From positions 310,001 to 374,000 of the forward strand of contig NZ_FMMP01000009.1 of the NCBI RefSeq assembly GCF_900095725.1: a DNA stretch of 64,000 nt, written 5' to 3'. Below the pieces are notes generated by a model. It was not told the origin of the DNA, searched no databases, and was given only the letters and a program-made list of their open reading frames with translations. The stretch is from Cellulosilyticum sp. I15G10I2. GTDB taxonomy: Bacteria; Bacillota; Clostridia; Lachnospirales; Cellulosilyticaceae. Position 1 is the stretch's first letter; each line of letters opens with the position of its first letter. The translations under genes were made by a program, and so were the position numbers. Shown piece after piece: positions 44,924 to 53,469 of the stretch.

Positions 44924-44949
44924 TCTAGTTTTAACTCGATTAAGATCTT

Positions 44950-45759
44950 TTAATACTTTGTATCATATGGCCAAGGCTGCCCACCCGCAATACACCCACC
45001 GTCAACTCTGTATTCGCATCCTGTAATATAACTCGATGCATCCGATGCAAGAAGTACACAAACCCCCAGCATATCTTCAGGGTATCCTGGACGGTTCATA
45101 GCTATTCTGTCAAGAAGGTACTTGGAACGTTCTGGATGTTCCCATGTAACTGTAGTCAGAGGGGTTTGGATATGCCCTGGACTTATACAGTTGGATCTGA
45201 TATTGTATTTAGCCCATTCAACGGCTTGCGATTTTGTGAAAGAATAAATGCCGCTTTTTGTAGCTGCATATACAGAGCATCCTCCAAGTACCCAGCCAGT
45301 ATTATGGGAACCGATATTGATAATACTGCCGCTATTTTGCTTCATCATATAAGGTGCAACTTCCTGAGATACTAAAAATACACCTTTTAAATTAACAGCC
45401 ATAATACGATCATAGGTAGCTTCTTCTACATCCATAAAACCTTCCCTTTTATTAATCCCAGCACAATTTACAAGAACATCAATATGTCCATAAGTCTTTC
45501 CTATTTCTTCTACACATGATTTAATAGTGTCATGATCCATCACATTTAGAATATGTACAGAGGCCCGGCCGCCTTGTGTTTCTATCTCTTCTTTGACTTC
45601 TTTTAATTTCTCTTCATCTATATCACAAAGAGCTACCGCTGCTCCTACCCCAGCTAAGCCTACTGCCAGCCCTCTTCCTATACCGCCTGCTGCTCCTGTA
45701 AATAATACGACTTTTCCTTCTAAAGAAAACAGTTTTTCTAAACTTAATCCAATTGACAT
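44950..45759 (-). CDS. Short-chain dehydrogenase/reductase
   Basis: 269 residues, classical SDR: cofactor motif TGAAGGIGRGLA, NVxNCAG-like VLVNCAGINKR, and catalytic Ser with YAATKSG (Tyr-xxx-Lys). An Asp after the second strand (LCDIDEEKL) favours NAD(H). It resembles sugar or gluconate/polyol dehydrogenases. It is the last gene of the locus and follows the beta-hydroxyacid dehydrogenase. Substrate unknown. Confidence 0.92.
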   Translation of the reverse strand: MSIGLSLEKLFSLEGKVVLFTGAAGGIGRGLAVGLAGVGAAVALCDIDEEKLKEVKEEIETQGGRASVHILNVMDHDTIKSCVEEIGKTYGHIDVLVNCAGINKREGFMDVEEATYDRIMAVNLKGVFLVSQEVAPYMMKQNSGSIINIGSHNTGWVLGGCSVYAATKSGIYSFTKSQAVEWAKYNIRSNCISPGHIQTPLTTVTWEHPERSKYLLDRIAMNRPGYPEDMLGVCVLLASDASSYITGCEYRVDGGCIAGGQPWPYDTKY

Positions 45760-45799
45760 TTCAAAGACCCCTTTTTATGATCTATTAATAAATAATTGT

Positions 45800-46690
45800 C
45801 TATTTGCGTATAGTAGTCCCTGTAATTTTTTCGTAATACTGCGCAATGCCACTATGGTCATTTTGGCCATAGCCGTCCGCATGTAATACCTGCAGCATTT
45901 CCATAACTGATGCGGTTAAAGGAAGATGGGCACCCACTTCGTGGCCTGTCTCCAGTGCATTATTTAAATCTTTAATGTGAAGATCTATTTTAAATCCAGG
46001 CTTAAAATTCCCCTCAGTAATCATAGGAACTTTTGCATTCATAACAGTAGAACCAGCCAGCCCGCCTTTTATAGCATCAAATACTTTTATAGGATCTACA
46101 CCTGCTTTTGTACTTAACATAAAAGCTTCAGAAACTGCTGCTATATTTAAAGCCACAATAACTTGATTAGCAAGCTTTGTGGTATTGCCCGCACCACTCT
46201 CTCCGCAATAGACTGCACTTGCCCCCATAACCATAAGAATGTCATAGACTTCATCAAATACCTCTTTATCACCACCCACCATAATAGATAGGGTGCCGTC
46301 AATGGCCTTAGGCTCTCCTCCCGATACAGGGGCATCAATCATTTTGACGCCTTTTTCAGTACACGCCTTATATAGTTCCTGGGATGCAAGAGGTGCAATA
46401 GAACTCATATCTATAATAATAGTCCCTTCTTTGGCCCCTTCAAGAACGCCTTCTTCCCCCATAATAACCGTTTTTACATGAGGGCTATTAGGCAGCATGG
46501 TAATAATTATTTTACATTCCTCAGCAACAGCTTTGGAGGAAACTCCTGCTTTTGTACCTGCTTCAAGAAGCTTATCAACATTTTCCTTTATAACATCATA
46601 TACCACAACTTCATAGCCTGCACTTAAAAGATTTTTAGCCATGGGATTTCCCATAATACCAAGCCCAATAAATCCAACTTTCATCTTCAT
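45800..46690 (-). CDS. 3-hydroxyisobutyrate/tartronate-semialdehyde-type dehydrogenase
   Basis: 296 residues of the beta-hydroxyacid dehydrogenase family: NAD(P) motif GFIGLGIMGNPMAKNLL, substrate-binding DAPVSGGEPKAIDGTLS and the catalytic Lys in GAGNTTKLANQ. Members act on 3-hydroxyisobutyrate, tartronate semialdehyde, or related C3-C4 acids. In this locus a C3/C4 product of the split transketolase is a possible substrate. GGAGG is 5 bases before the ATG. Confidence 0.92.
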   Translation of the reverse strand: MKMKVGFIGLGIMGNPMAKNLLSAGYEVVVYDVIKENVDKLLEAGTKAGVSSKAVAEECKIIITMLPNSPHVKTVIMGEEGVLEGAKEGTIIIDMSSIAPLASQELYKACTEKGVKMIDAPVSGGEPKAIDGTLSIMVGGDKEVFDEVYDILMVMGASAVYCGESGAGNTTKLANQVIVALNIAAVSEAFMLSTKAGVDPIKVFDAIKGGLAGSTVMNAKVPMITEGNFKPGFKIDLHIKDLNNALETGHEVGAHLPLTASVMEMLQVLHADGYGQNDHSGIAQYYEKITGTTIRK

Positions 46691-46707
46691 TTCATCCTCC
46701 TTCTCTT

Positions 46708-47637
46708 TTATAACGCTGCCATTTCTTCAATAGCTTCAATAATATGTTCTTTTGTAAGCTTATAGTATTCTAAAACATCAACGTAACTATGTCCGCTGCC
46801 TCCAAAGGTATCATTGACACCAACATACTGAGTAGGTTTGCCTATTTTACGCAGCACCTCAGATATGGCACTTCCAAGTCCCCCTACAATACTGTGTTCT
46901 TCAGCAGTAACAACTGCTTGGCATCCTTGCACGAGTTCAATAATAGCCTCTTGATTTATAGGCTTAATGGTACTTACATTAACTACCTTTACTGAAATTT
47001 TATCTTTCACTTCTTCTGCTGCTTCCAGTGCTTTGCCTACCATAATACCTGTAGCAAATACAACAATATCCCTACCTTCCCTTAAAACACTTGGCACCCC
47101 AATTTCAAATGGCTTATTTTCTTGGGTTACATTTTCATAATCATTACGATTTAACCTTAAATAACAAGGGCCTTCCATATTAACCATAGCTTTTACTGCC
47201 TGCACTGTTTCATTAGCATCTGCCGGACTAATAACTGTCATATTTGGAATAGCTCGCATAATGGCTAGATCCTCTATCGCTTGGTGAGTCGCTCCATCAC
47301 CAAAATCTGACATCCCTGATGAGGAACCACATATTTTTACATTTAATTTTCCTATAGCAATAGTCTGACGTATTTGGTCATAGGCACGACCGCTTGCAAA
47401 AACTGCAAAAGAATTGGTAAAGGGAATTTTACCAGACTGCGCCAGCCCTGCTGCAACAGAAGTCATATTGGCTTCTGCAATACCCATTTCAAAATGCCTC
47501 TCAGGATAGGCCTCTTCAAATAATTTGCCCATAGTTGAAGCCCCAAGATCTGCATCAAGAACGACTATTCTCTCATCATCTTTCCCTAGTTCCACTAATG
47601 TATTACCATATGCTATTCTCTGATTTGTATAGACCAT
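46708..47637 (-). CDS. Transketolase C-terminal subunit (second pair)
   Basis: 309 residues with the transketolase pyrimidine and C-terminal domains: HFEMGIAEANMTSVAAGLA including the catalytic Glu, and STIKPINQEAI. It pairs with the N-terminal subunit 17 bases upstream. It is clearly different from the pair at 21328-23102 and lies with two dehydrogenases and a GH43 enzyme, so it is likely dedicated to an unusual pentose/tetrose in this locus. Confidence 0.9.
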   Translation of the reverse strand: MVYTNQRIAYGNTLVELGKDDERIVVLDADLGASTMGKLFEEAYPERHFEMGIAEANMTSVAAGLAQSGKIPFTNSFAVFASGRAYDQIRQTIAIGKLNVKICGSSSGMSDFGDGATHQAIEDLAIMRAIPNMTVISPADANETVQAVKAMVNMEGPCYLRLNRNDYENVTQENKPFEIGVPSVLREGRDIVVFATGIMVGKALEAAEEVKDKISVKVVNVSTIKPINQEAIIELVQGCQAVVTAEEHSIVGGLGSAISEVLRKIGKPTQYVGVNDTFGGSGHSYVDVLEYYKLTKEHIIEAIEEMAAL

Positions 47638-47654
47638 CTTTTTCTCCTCCTACC

Positions 47655-48479
47655 TTAAGCCAATTCTTTTAATGCTTGCGCATATGTTTCTTCTGTCAGC
47701 ATGCCATTATGAAATCCAACAACATTTTCAGCAAAGCTTACCCCTTTGCCTTTTACCGTATGGGCTATAATTACCGTAGGCCTTTCTTTTACTTGGTCTG
47801 CTTGATCTAAGGCTGTAAGAATCTCCTCCATAGAGTGTCCATCAATTTCAATCACGTGCCATCCGAAGCCTTCCCATTTAGGAATCAAAGGACTGGTATC
47901 AAACCTGTCAACTATTTTTCCATTGGCCTGTAGTTTGTTATGGTCAACAATAGCTACAAGGTTATCTGCTTTATAAGCACTGGCTGCCATTGCCGCTTCC
48001 CATATTTGCCCCTCTGCTATTTCACCATCTCCTACAAGCACATAGACCTTGCTGCCAATCTTATCCAGTCTCATACCAAGAGCCATACCAAGTCCTATAG
48101 ATAACCCTTGCCCTAGTGATCCTGTCCCTGCCTCTATCCCTGGTGTTTTGATAACATCAGGGTGTCCCTGAAGATGAAAACCAATATCCTTCGTGGATTT
48201 TAAATCTTCAACTGGAAAATAGCCTGACTCAGCAAGTGCTGCATATTGTAAAATAGCCACATGTCCCTTGCTGAGCAAAAAGCGGTCTCTGTCAATCATC
48301 TTAGGATTTTGGGGGTCATGTTTCATTTTATGGAAATACAAAGCCGCAACGATATCCGCAGCAGAATTAGAACCTCCAATATGCCCGGCCACACCAACAC
48401 CAATACTGATTACAACATCTTTTCTTAATTGATTTGCCTTTTGACTTAGCTTCTCTATCAACTCTTTACTATAACTCAT
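47655..48479 (-). CDS. Transketolase N-terminal subunit (second pair)
   Basis: 274 residues with the thiamine diphosphate motif GDGEIAEGQIWEAAM to DHNKLQANG, GVAGHIGGSNSAADI near the N-terminus and SKGHVAILQYAAL. It works with the adjacent C-terminal subunit. Split transketolases with short-chain and beta-hydroxyacid dehydrogenases recur in branched-sugar (apiose-like) pathways as remembered; that is a hint only, as no kinase or isomerase for such a sugar is present here. Confidence 0.9.
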   Translation of the reverse strand: MSYSKELIEKLSQKANQLRKDVVISIGVGVAGHIGGSNSAADIVAALYFHKMKHDPQNPKMIDRDRFLLSKGHVAILQYAALAESGYFPVEDLKSTKDIGFHLQGHPDVIKTPGIEAGTGSLGQGLSIGLGMALGMRLDKIGSKVYVLVGDGEIAEGQIWEAAMAASAYKADNLVAIVDHNKLQANGKIVDRFDTSPLIPKWEGFGWHVIEIDGHSMEEILTALDQADQVKERPTVIIAHTVKGKGVSFAENVVGFHNGMLTEETYAQALKELA

Positions 48480-48506
48480 TTTTTATCCTCCCTCACTTTT
48501 TAGAGA

Positions 48507-50090
48507 TTACAATTCTTTGTATTCAAAATAGTCAAAATCAGCATATGTCCCTTGTCCAGATAGATCTTGGCAGCTTATGCCTATGAATGCTCCAGTAAAC
48601 ATAATATGTCCCGTCTGGGCATAATAATCATCCGAAAGTACAGTGGCATTCATAGCTTCTGCAACGCTTATATACACCTTATTATCTAAAGAATAAGAAA
48701 AATAAGCTTTTTCTTTTTCAGTGGTTAATCTTAAGTAAACCTCTCCTTCTTCTGGTAAAGATATCCCTACTCCAATTGGCTGAGTCCCTTTGCCTAGTAC
48801 AGAAGCTATGATACTTAATACTCTTCCTGAGACTTCATCCTCTGTAATATATAAATAATAATAACTCAGCGAATCATAATAATAGACGAGTCCTGCCATC
48901 TGTTGAAAACTCTTAGGCTTGAAGTCTACCTTGGTCGTTACTTCACAATAAAAACTTTGCTGTCTATGGGCTAGAAGTGTCTGATGGTGACTAGATGTAA
49001 AGGACTCCTTACCATATAAACGTAAATACCCAGGTCTTTCTTTTAATGAAGCCCTCTCTCCTAGAGGTACACGTAATGTTTGAAAATGAATACTCCAAGT
49101 ATCCTGATCAAACTCTTCCATTAAATATTTCTTTTCTACAGTAGAATCTGCTTCTACCCCTTCAATTTCTACTGTTTCAGAAGGCAAGTTCCCGCCATGA
49201 GCTAAACGCAGCCAGCCTTCTTGCCATGTGACTTCTAGAAGGGCAGTTTCTCTTCCTAAGATACACATACGCTCTTTTCCTACTGGTCTCCCGCATAGAT
49301 GGGCCATATACCATTTGCCATTGTGTCCTTCTACCAGGCTTGCATGACCTGCTTTTTGAAGAGGATGTAGAGGTGCATGATAAGCCGTCAAAATAGGATT
49401 TTGAGGGTCTACCTCGTAAGGCCCACATATGTTTTGACTTCTTGCCATGGTTACAGCATGTTCATATCCGGTGCCGCCTTCTGCTGTCATGAGATAATAA
49501 TAATGATTATATTTATAAATATGGGGGCCTTCAGTCAGTCCAAGAGGTGTTCCTTTAAAAATAATTTTCGGTTCTCCTATTAGACATTTCTTTTCATCAG
49601 AGTATTCCTGTAATACAATCCCACCAAATTTAGAATGCCAACGTCTATAGTCCATCAGCATATTAAGAAGATATTTTTTACCATTATCATCATGAAATAA
49701 AGAAGCATCAAATCCGCTGGAATTGAGATAAATAGGTTCTGACCAGGGGCCTCTTATATCTGTTGCTGTAACAAGATAATTGTGCGTATCCTTAAACATT
49801 CCTAAAAATGACTTTACATCCGTGTAAACAAGATAATACATACCTTTATCATAGGAAAGACAAGGTGCCCATATGCCGCAAGAGCTTGGATTGCCCAGCA
49901 TATTAAGTTGCGACAGCCGGTCTAGAGGGTGGGTGATTAATTCCCAATGGATGAGATCCCTGGAATGATGAATTTGCACGCCTGGAAACCATTCAAATGT
50001 TGATGTTGCAATGTAGTAATCAGTATCTACCCTAATGATTGAAGGATCTGGATTAAATCCAGTTAAAATAGGATTAGTTGCATAGGCCAT
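48507..50090 (-). CDS. GH43 family glycosidase (beta-xylosidase type)
   Basis: About 527 residues from ATG 50090 (MAYATNPIL; AGGAGG 8 bases upstream). The five-bladed propeller carries the family's acids: base Asp in GFNPDPSIIR, the central Asp in FDASLFHD and the acid Glu in LTEGPHIYK. A C-terminal beta-sandwich (from ~330) follows, as in XynB-like two-domain beta-xylosidases. No signal peptide, so it cleaves imported oligosaccharides in the cytoplasm. Xylosidase or arabinofuranosidase activity is expected; another pentoside is possible given the neighbouring genes. Confidence 0.9.
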   Translation of the reverse strand: MAYATNPILTGFNPDPSIIRVDTDYYIATSTFEWFPGVQIHHSRDLIHWELITHPLDRLSQLNMLGNPSSCGIWAPCLSYDKGMYYLVYTDVKSFLGMFKDTHNYLVTATDIRGPWSEPIYLNSSGFDASLFHDDNGKKYLLNMLMDYRRWHSKFGGIVLQEYSDEKKCLIGEPKIIFKGTPLGLTEGPHIYKYNHYYYLMTAEGGTGYEHAVTMARSQNICGPYEVDPQNPILTAYHAPLHPLQKAGHASLVEGHNGKWYMAHLCGRPVGKERMCILGRETALLEVTWQEGWLRLAHGGNLPSETVEIEGVEADSTVEKKYLMEEFDQDTWSIHFQTLRVPLGERASLKERPGYLRLYGKESFTSSHHQTLLAHRQQSFYCEVTTKVDFKPKSFQQMAGLVYYYDSLSYYYLYITEDEVSGRVLSIIASVLGKGTQPIGVGISLPEEGEVYLRLTTEKEKAYFSYSLDNKVYISVAEAMNATVLSDDYYAQTGHIMFTGAFIGISCQDLSGQGTYADFDYFEYKEL

Positions 50091-50129
50091 AAGTAACCTC
50101 CTTAAATGAATTGATAGATTCAAACACCT

Positions 50130-50978
50130 TTAGCCTTTTAGTCCAGAGGTTGATATCCCTTCAACGAAATATCTTTGGCATAAGAAGAATAAAATAACTA
50201 CCGGAAGTACTGCCACACAAGCCATAGCCATTACTTTATTCCACTGTACTACCGTCTCTGCATCTAAAGAGAGACGCAGTGCTAAAGATACTGTATATTT
50301 GCTTACTGTATTGATATAAATGAGTGAATTAAAGTAGTCATTATAGGTCCACAAGAACTGAAACAGCCCAGCTGAAAATAATGACGGCTTCAAAAGCGGC
50401 AGTAAAATATGAATAAAGGTTTTTAAAGTACCGCATCCATCAATATAAGCCGATTCATCTAAATCCTTTGGCAGTCCTCGTAAAAACTGGATGAGCATAT
50501 AGGTAAAAAAAGGATAGCATCCAAGTAAGGCTGGCAGATAAAAGGTCCAATAAGAATCCAATACGCTTAATGATCGATAAATGGTATATCTAGGAATAAT
50601 AATAACTGCATTAGGCAGCATGAGCGTAGCAATAAGCAGCATAAAAAGTAATTTTTTACCCCCAAACTCAAATCTAGCAAAACCATATGCCACTAGGGCA
50701 CTGGTTATCAGTGTAAATACGGTAGTAGGTATAACCAGAGCAAAAGTATTTAAGAAAAACTTCCCATAGGTCATGCCCCCTGTACTTCTCCATCCATCTA
50801 CATAAGACTGCCAATTAAAACTAGAGGGCAATAATCTTAGGCTTCCAAATATTTCTTCATTTGACTTAAAACTTGCAAAAAACATCCAGATAAGCGGATA
50901 AATCATGACTATTCCTGCAAGTATTAAAATGGTATAGGATAAATTTCCGATGATTTTATTTTTTGTTTTTGTACCCAT
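50130..50978 (-). CDS. ABC sugar permease (MalG type)
   Basis: 282 residues with six membrane spans and the EAA loop ESAYIDGCGTLKTFIHILLPLLKPS that contacts the ATPase. It partners with the permease upstream and the binding protein. No ATPase gene is in the locus, so a shared MsmX-like ATPase elsewhere must energise it, as is common in Bacillota carbohydrate importers. Confidence 0.92.
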   Translation of the reverse strand: MGTKTKNKIIGNLSYTILILAGIVMIYPLIWMFFASFKSNEEIFGSLRLLPSSFNWQSYVDGWRSTGGMTYGKFFLNTFALVIPTTVFTLITSALVAYGFARFEFGGKKLLFMLLIATLMLPNAVIIIPRYTIYRSLSVLDSYWTFYLPALLGCYPFFTYMLIQFLRGLPKDLDESAYIDGCGTLKTFIHILLPLLKPSLFSAGLFQFLWTYNDYFNSLIYINTVSKYTVSLALRLSLDAETVVQWNKVMAMACVAVLPVVILFFLCQRYFVEGISTSGLKG

Positions 50979-51020
50979 CCGTTTTCCCTTCTTTCAAAAA
51001 TCTGATGTCTTAGCCATTAT

Positions 51021-51908
51021 TTATTCATCTCCATAAAATACCCAGAACTTTGATGTCCCAAAAAGAAATACGGTAACACCTAATATAAGCATGAAAATAA
51101 TCCACGAAGTAGCAGATGCATACCCCATCTTGTAGTATGAAAAACCATCATAATAAAGTTTTAGTCCCAGCATATAAGTGGATTTTACAGGGCCTCCCTG
51201 AGTAATAACGAAAGCTGAGGTAAAGTTCTGCAGTGCATTAATAGACTGCATAATAATAGCAAAAAATATAATAGGTGTGATTTGTGGAAATGTAATCTTA
51301 AAGAAAGTATTCATTCTGCTAGACCCATCAATTTCCGCTGCTTCATATAAAGATACAGGGACCTGTTTGAGTGCAGCAAGGAACATAACCATTGAAGAAC
51401 CAAACTGCCATACTTCTAATGAACTTAAAGTATATAGAGCAATACCCGGATTACCCAGCCAAGAAACAGAATCAATACCCAAAGTATTCATAGCTGCATT
51501 AATAAATCCGTTATCCATAAACATCAATTTCCAGAGGATTGCTACAGCAATGCTTCCTCCAAAAAGAGAGGGTAAATAGAAAACTGTTCTTATAATGCCA
51601 ATACCTCTTCTTGCCTTATTTAACATCACAGCTATAATTAATGACATAAGAATTTTTCCTGGAACAGTAAGTAAGGTATAACGTATGGTGATACGTAGTG
51701 AATTATAAAATTCCTTATCTTTTGTGAATAAATTGATGTAATTATTAATTCCTACAAAATTGATTTTGCCAAAAGCATTATAATCGGTAAAAGAATAATA
51801 GAGTGATGCCAAAAAGGGATAGATCTGCAACACAATAAGGCCGATTAACCATGGCAATAAATACAAATAGGCTTGATAGCTTCTTTTTTGTATAGCTGAT
51901 TTCTTCAT
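51021..51908 (-). CDS. ABC sugar permease (MalF type)
   Basis: About 295 residues from ATG 51908 (AGAGGTG upstream; a TTG extension overlaps that box). Six membrane spans and the EAA loop YEAAEIDGSSRMNTFFKITFPQ are visible. It forms the heterodimeric channel with the MalG-type permease. A terminator-like hairpin separates it from the binding-protein gene. Confidence 0.92.
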   Translation of the reverse strand: MKKSAIQKRSYQAYLYLLPWLIGLIVLQIYPFLASLYYSFTDYNAFGKINFVGINNYINLFTKDKEFYNSLRITIRYTLLTVPGKILMSLIIAVMLNKARRGIGIIRTVFYLPSLFGGSIAVAILWKLMFMDNGFINAAMNTLGIDSVSWLGNPGIALYTLSSLEVWQFGSSMVMFLAALKQVPVSLYEAAEIDGSSRMNTFFKITFPQITPIIFFAIIMQSINALQNFTSAFVITQGGPVKSTYMLGLKLYYDGFSYYKMGYASATSWIIFMLILGVTVFLFGTSKFWVFYGDE

Positions 51909-51930
51909 CTTTTCACCTCTTTCTAACAAA

Positions 51931-51961
51931 AATGAGATATCTGCTTAAGAGATATCTCATT
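51931..51961 (-). terminator. Attenuating hairpin between binding protein and permease
   Basis: AATGAGATATCT (51931-51942) and AGATATCTCATT (51950-51961) make a perfect 12-bp stem with a 7-base loop, followed on the minus strand by TTTTTGTTAG. It should allow partial termination after the binding-protein gene. Confidence 0.8.
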
Positions 51962-51986
51962 CTCCGCTGTCTATAATACGTTTATT

Positions 51987-53327
51987 TTACTGAGCTGCTA
52001 TGTAGTCTTTGAGTAAAGATACCACTTCCTTAGCTGCTTGTGATGGTGTTTTTACGCCATAGGCAACATTTTCATAAGCATCTTTAAGGATTGCTGTAAC
52101 TTCAGCACTTGTTGTTTTGCCACTATCTGATACACCATTATATTGCTGACTTACATCCACCGCCATTTTAGTCAGAGGATTTAAAGAACCGGCTGCTTCT
52201 GTAATCTGTTGTGCCTTAGCTGTAGGCGGTACAGAACGAACTGTTCCTAAAGTTTTGATAGCTTCTTCATCATTGAAAAAGAAGTCTAAAAACATAGCTG
52301 CTTCTTTAGGATACTTGCTCTTTGCATAAATACCTATATACTGAGGGCAGTCATTAACCCAGCCGTCACTTAATGCATCCTTGAAAACAGGCATATTTCC
52401 TGCTATATAATTAGCACTTGGGTTTGCTGCCGCCATAACCTGTACAGATGATGTAAAGCCCACATTACACACATATTTTCCTGCTATCCAGTTTGGATCC
52501 TCTTGATTATTGGTGCCATAAGAAGCCATATAAGATAAAGGAACTGCTGTTTTACTATCATAGAGTTCTTTGATATAACTTAAAACTTTCTCAAATTGTT
52601 CCTCTGTCATAACCAGTTCTGAATTTGCATTAATAATAGGTTGATTATTCATCTGCCTTGACCACGTACGTATAACAAAAGCCATCATAAAGTCAAGATT
52701 TCCTGAAATAAGATATAAAGATGGGTCATATTCTTGAACTTTTTTCCCCCATTCAATAAGTTGCTCCCAGTCATAATCTATAGTAAAATCAATACCTATT
52801 TTTTCCGCCAAATCTTGATTAACAATAATGGCACTTCCAGCCTTGCCCATAGGAATAGCATACTGGCTGCCTGATCCAAACTGACCATTATTAATTAAAA
52901 AGTTTTCATCAAATTCAGAGAAATTGATATCTAGCTCTGATAGATTAACAATCTGTCCTTGCTCAAAATATTCAGGAGCTGCTCCTGTTTCCATTTGTAT
53001 AATATCTGGTGCTGTACCTGAAGCCAATTGGGTCATAAGCTTATCATTATAGCCGTCTTGTGCACTGTACTCAGCTTCAATAGTAATCCAAGGATATTTC
53101 TTTTGAAATTGATCAATGACGGCTAAAGTTGCCTCATGTCTTGCATCTCCACCCCACCAAGAAAATCTTAGTTTAACGGGTTCATTTTCTTGCGTTTTTT
53201 CTGTATTTTCCGGAGAAACATTATTTGCTTTGGATGTGCTAGCCGCCTCATTACTTTGAGCGCCGCTACAACCTGCAGATGATACAGCTATTACCATCGC
53301 CAGCATCATAGTCATAATTTTTTTCAT
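51987..53327 (-). CDS. Sugar-binding lipoprotein of ABC importer
   Basis: 446 residues. The signal peptide ends in the lipobox VSSAGCSG (Cys20). The mature protein is a family 1 extracellular solute-binding protein (LRFSWWGGDARHEATLAVIDQF, LASGTAPDIIQMETGAAPEY). It should deliver an oligosaccharide to the two permeases. GGAGG 6 bases upstream of ATG. It is the first gene of the importer/GH43/transketolase operon and probably under control of the adjacent two-component system. Confidence 0.93.
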   Translation of the reverse strand: MKKIMTMMLAMVIAVSSAGCSGAQSNEAASTSKANNVSPENTEKTQENEPVKLRFSWWGGDARHEATLAVIDQFQKKYPWITIEAEYSAQDGYNDKLMTQLASGTAPDIIQMETGAAPEYFEQGQIVNLSELDINFSEFDENFLINNGQFGSGSQYAIPMGKAGSAIIVNQDLAEKIGIDFTIDYDWEQLIEWGKKVQEYDPSLYLISGNLDFMMAFVIRTWSRQMNNQPIINANSELVMTEEQFEKVLSYIKELYDSKTAVPLSYMASYGTNNQEDPNWIAGKYVCNVGFTSSVQVMAAANPSANYIAGNMPVFKDALSDGWVNDCPQYIGIYAKSKYPKEAAMFLDFFFNDEEAIKTLGTVRSVPPTAKAQQITEAAGSLNPLTKMAVDVSQQYNGVSDSGKTTSAEVTAILKDAYENVAYGVKTPSQAAKEVVSLLKDYIAAQ

Positions 53328-53469
53328 ACTTAACGCCTCCTATGTGTTTTTTGTAATATTATTTTATCATTCTTTCCATATGCTCAAAAGATACCTAGCT
53401 TACTGTATATCTTCATTTTCAAAGGATTACAGGAACTACGGTATCATTTTTACTGGTTTTTATTCATTT

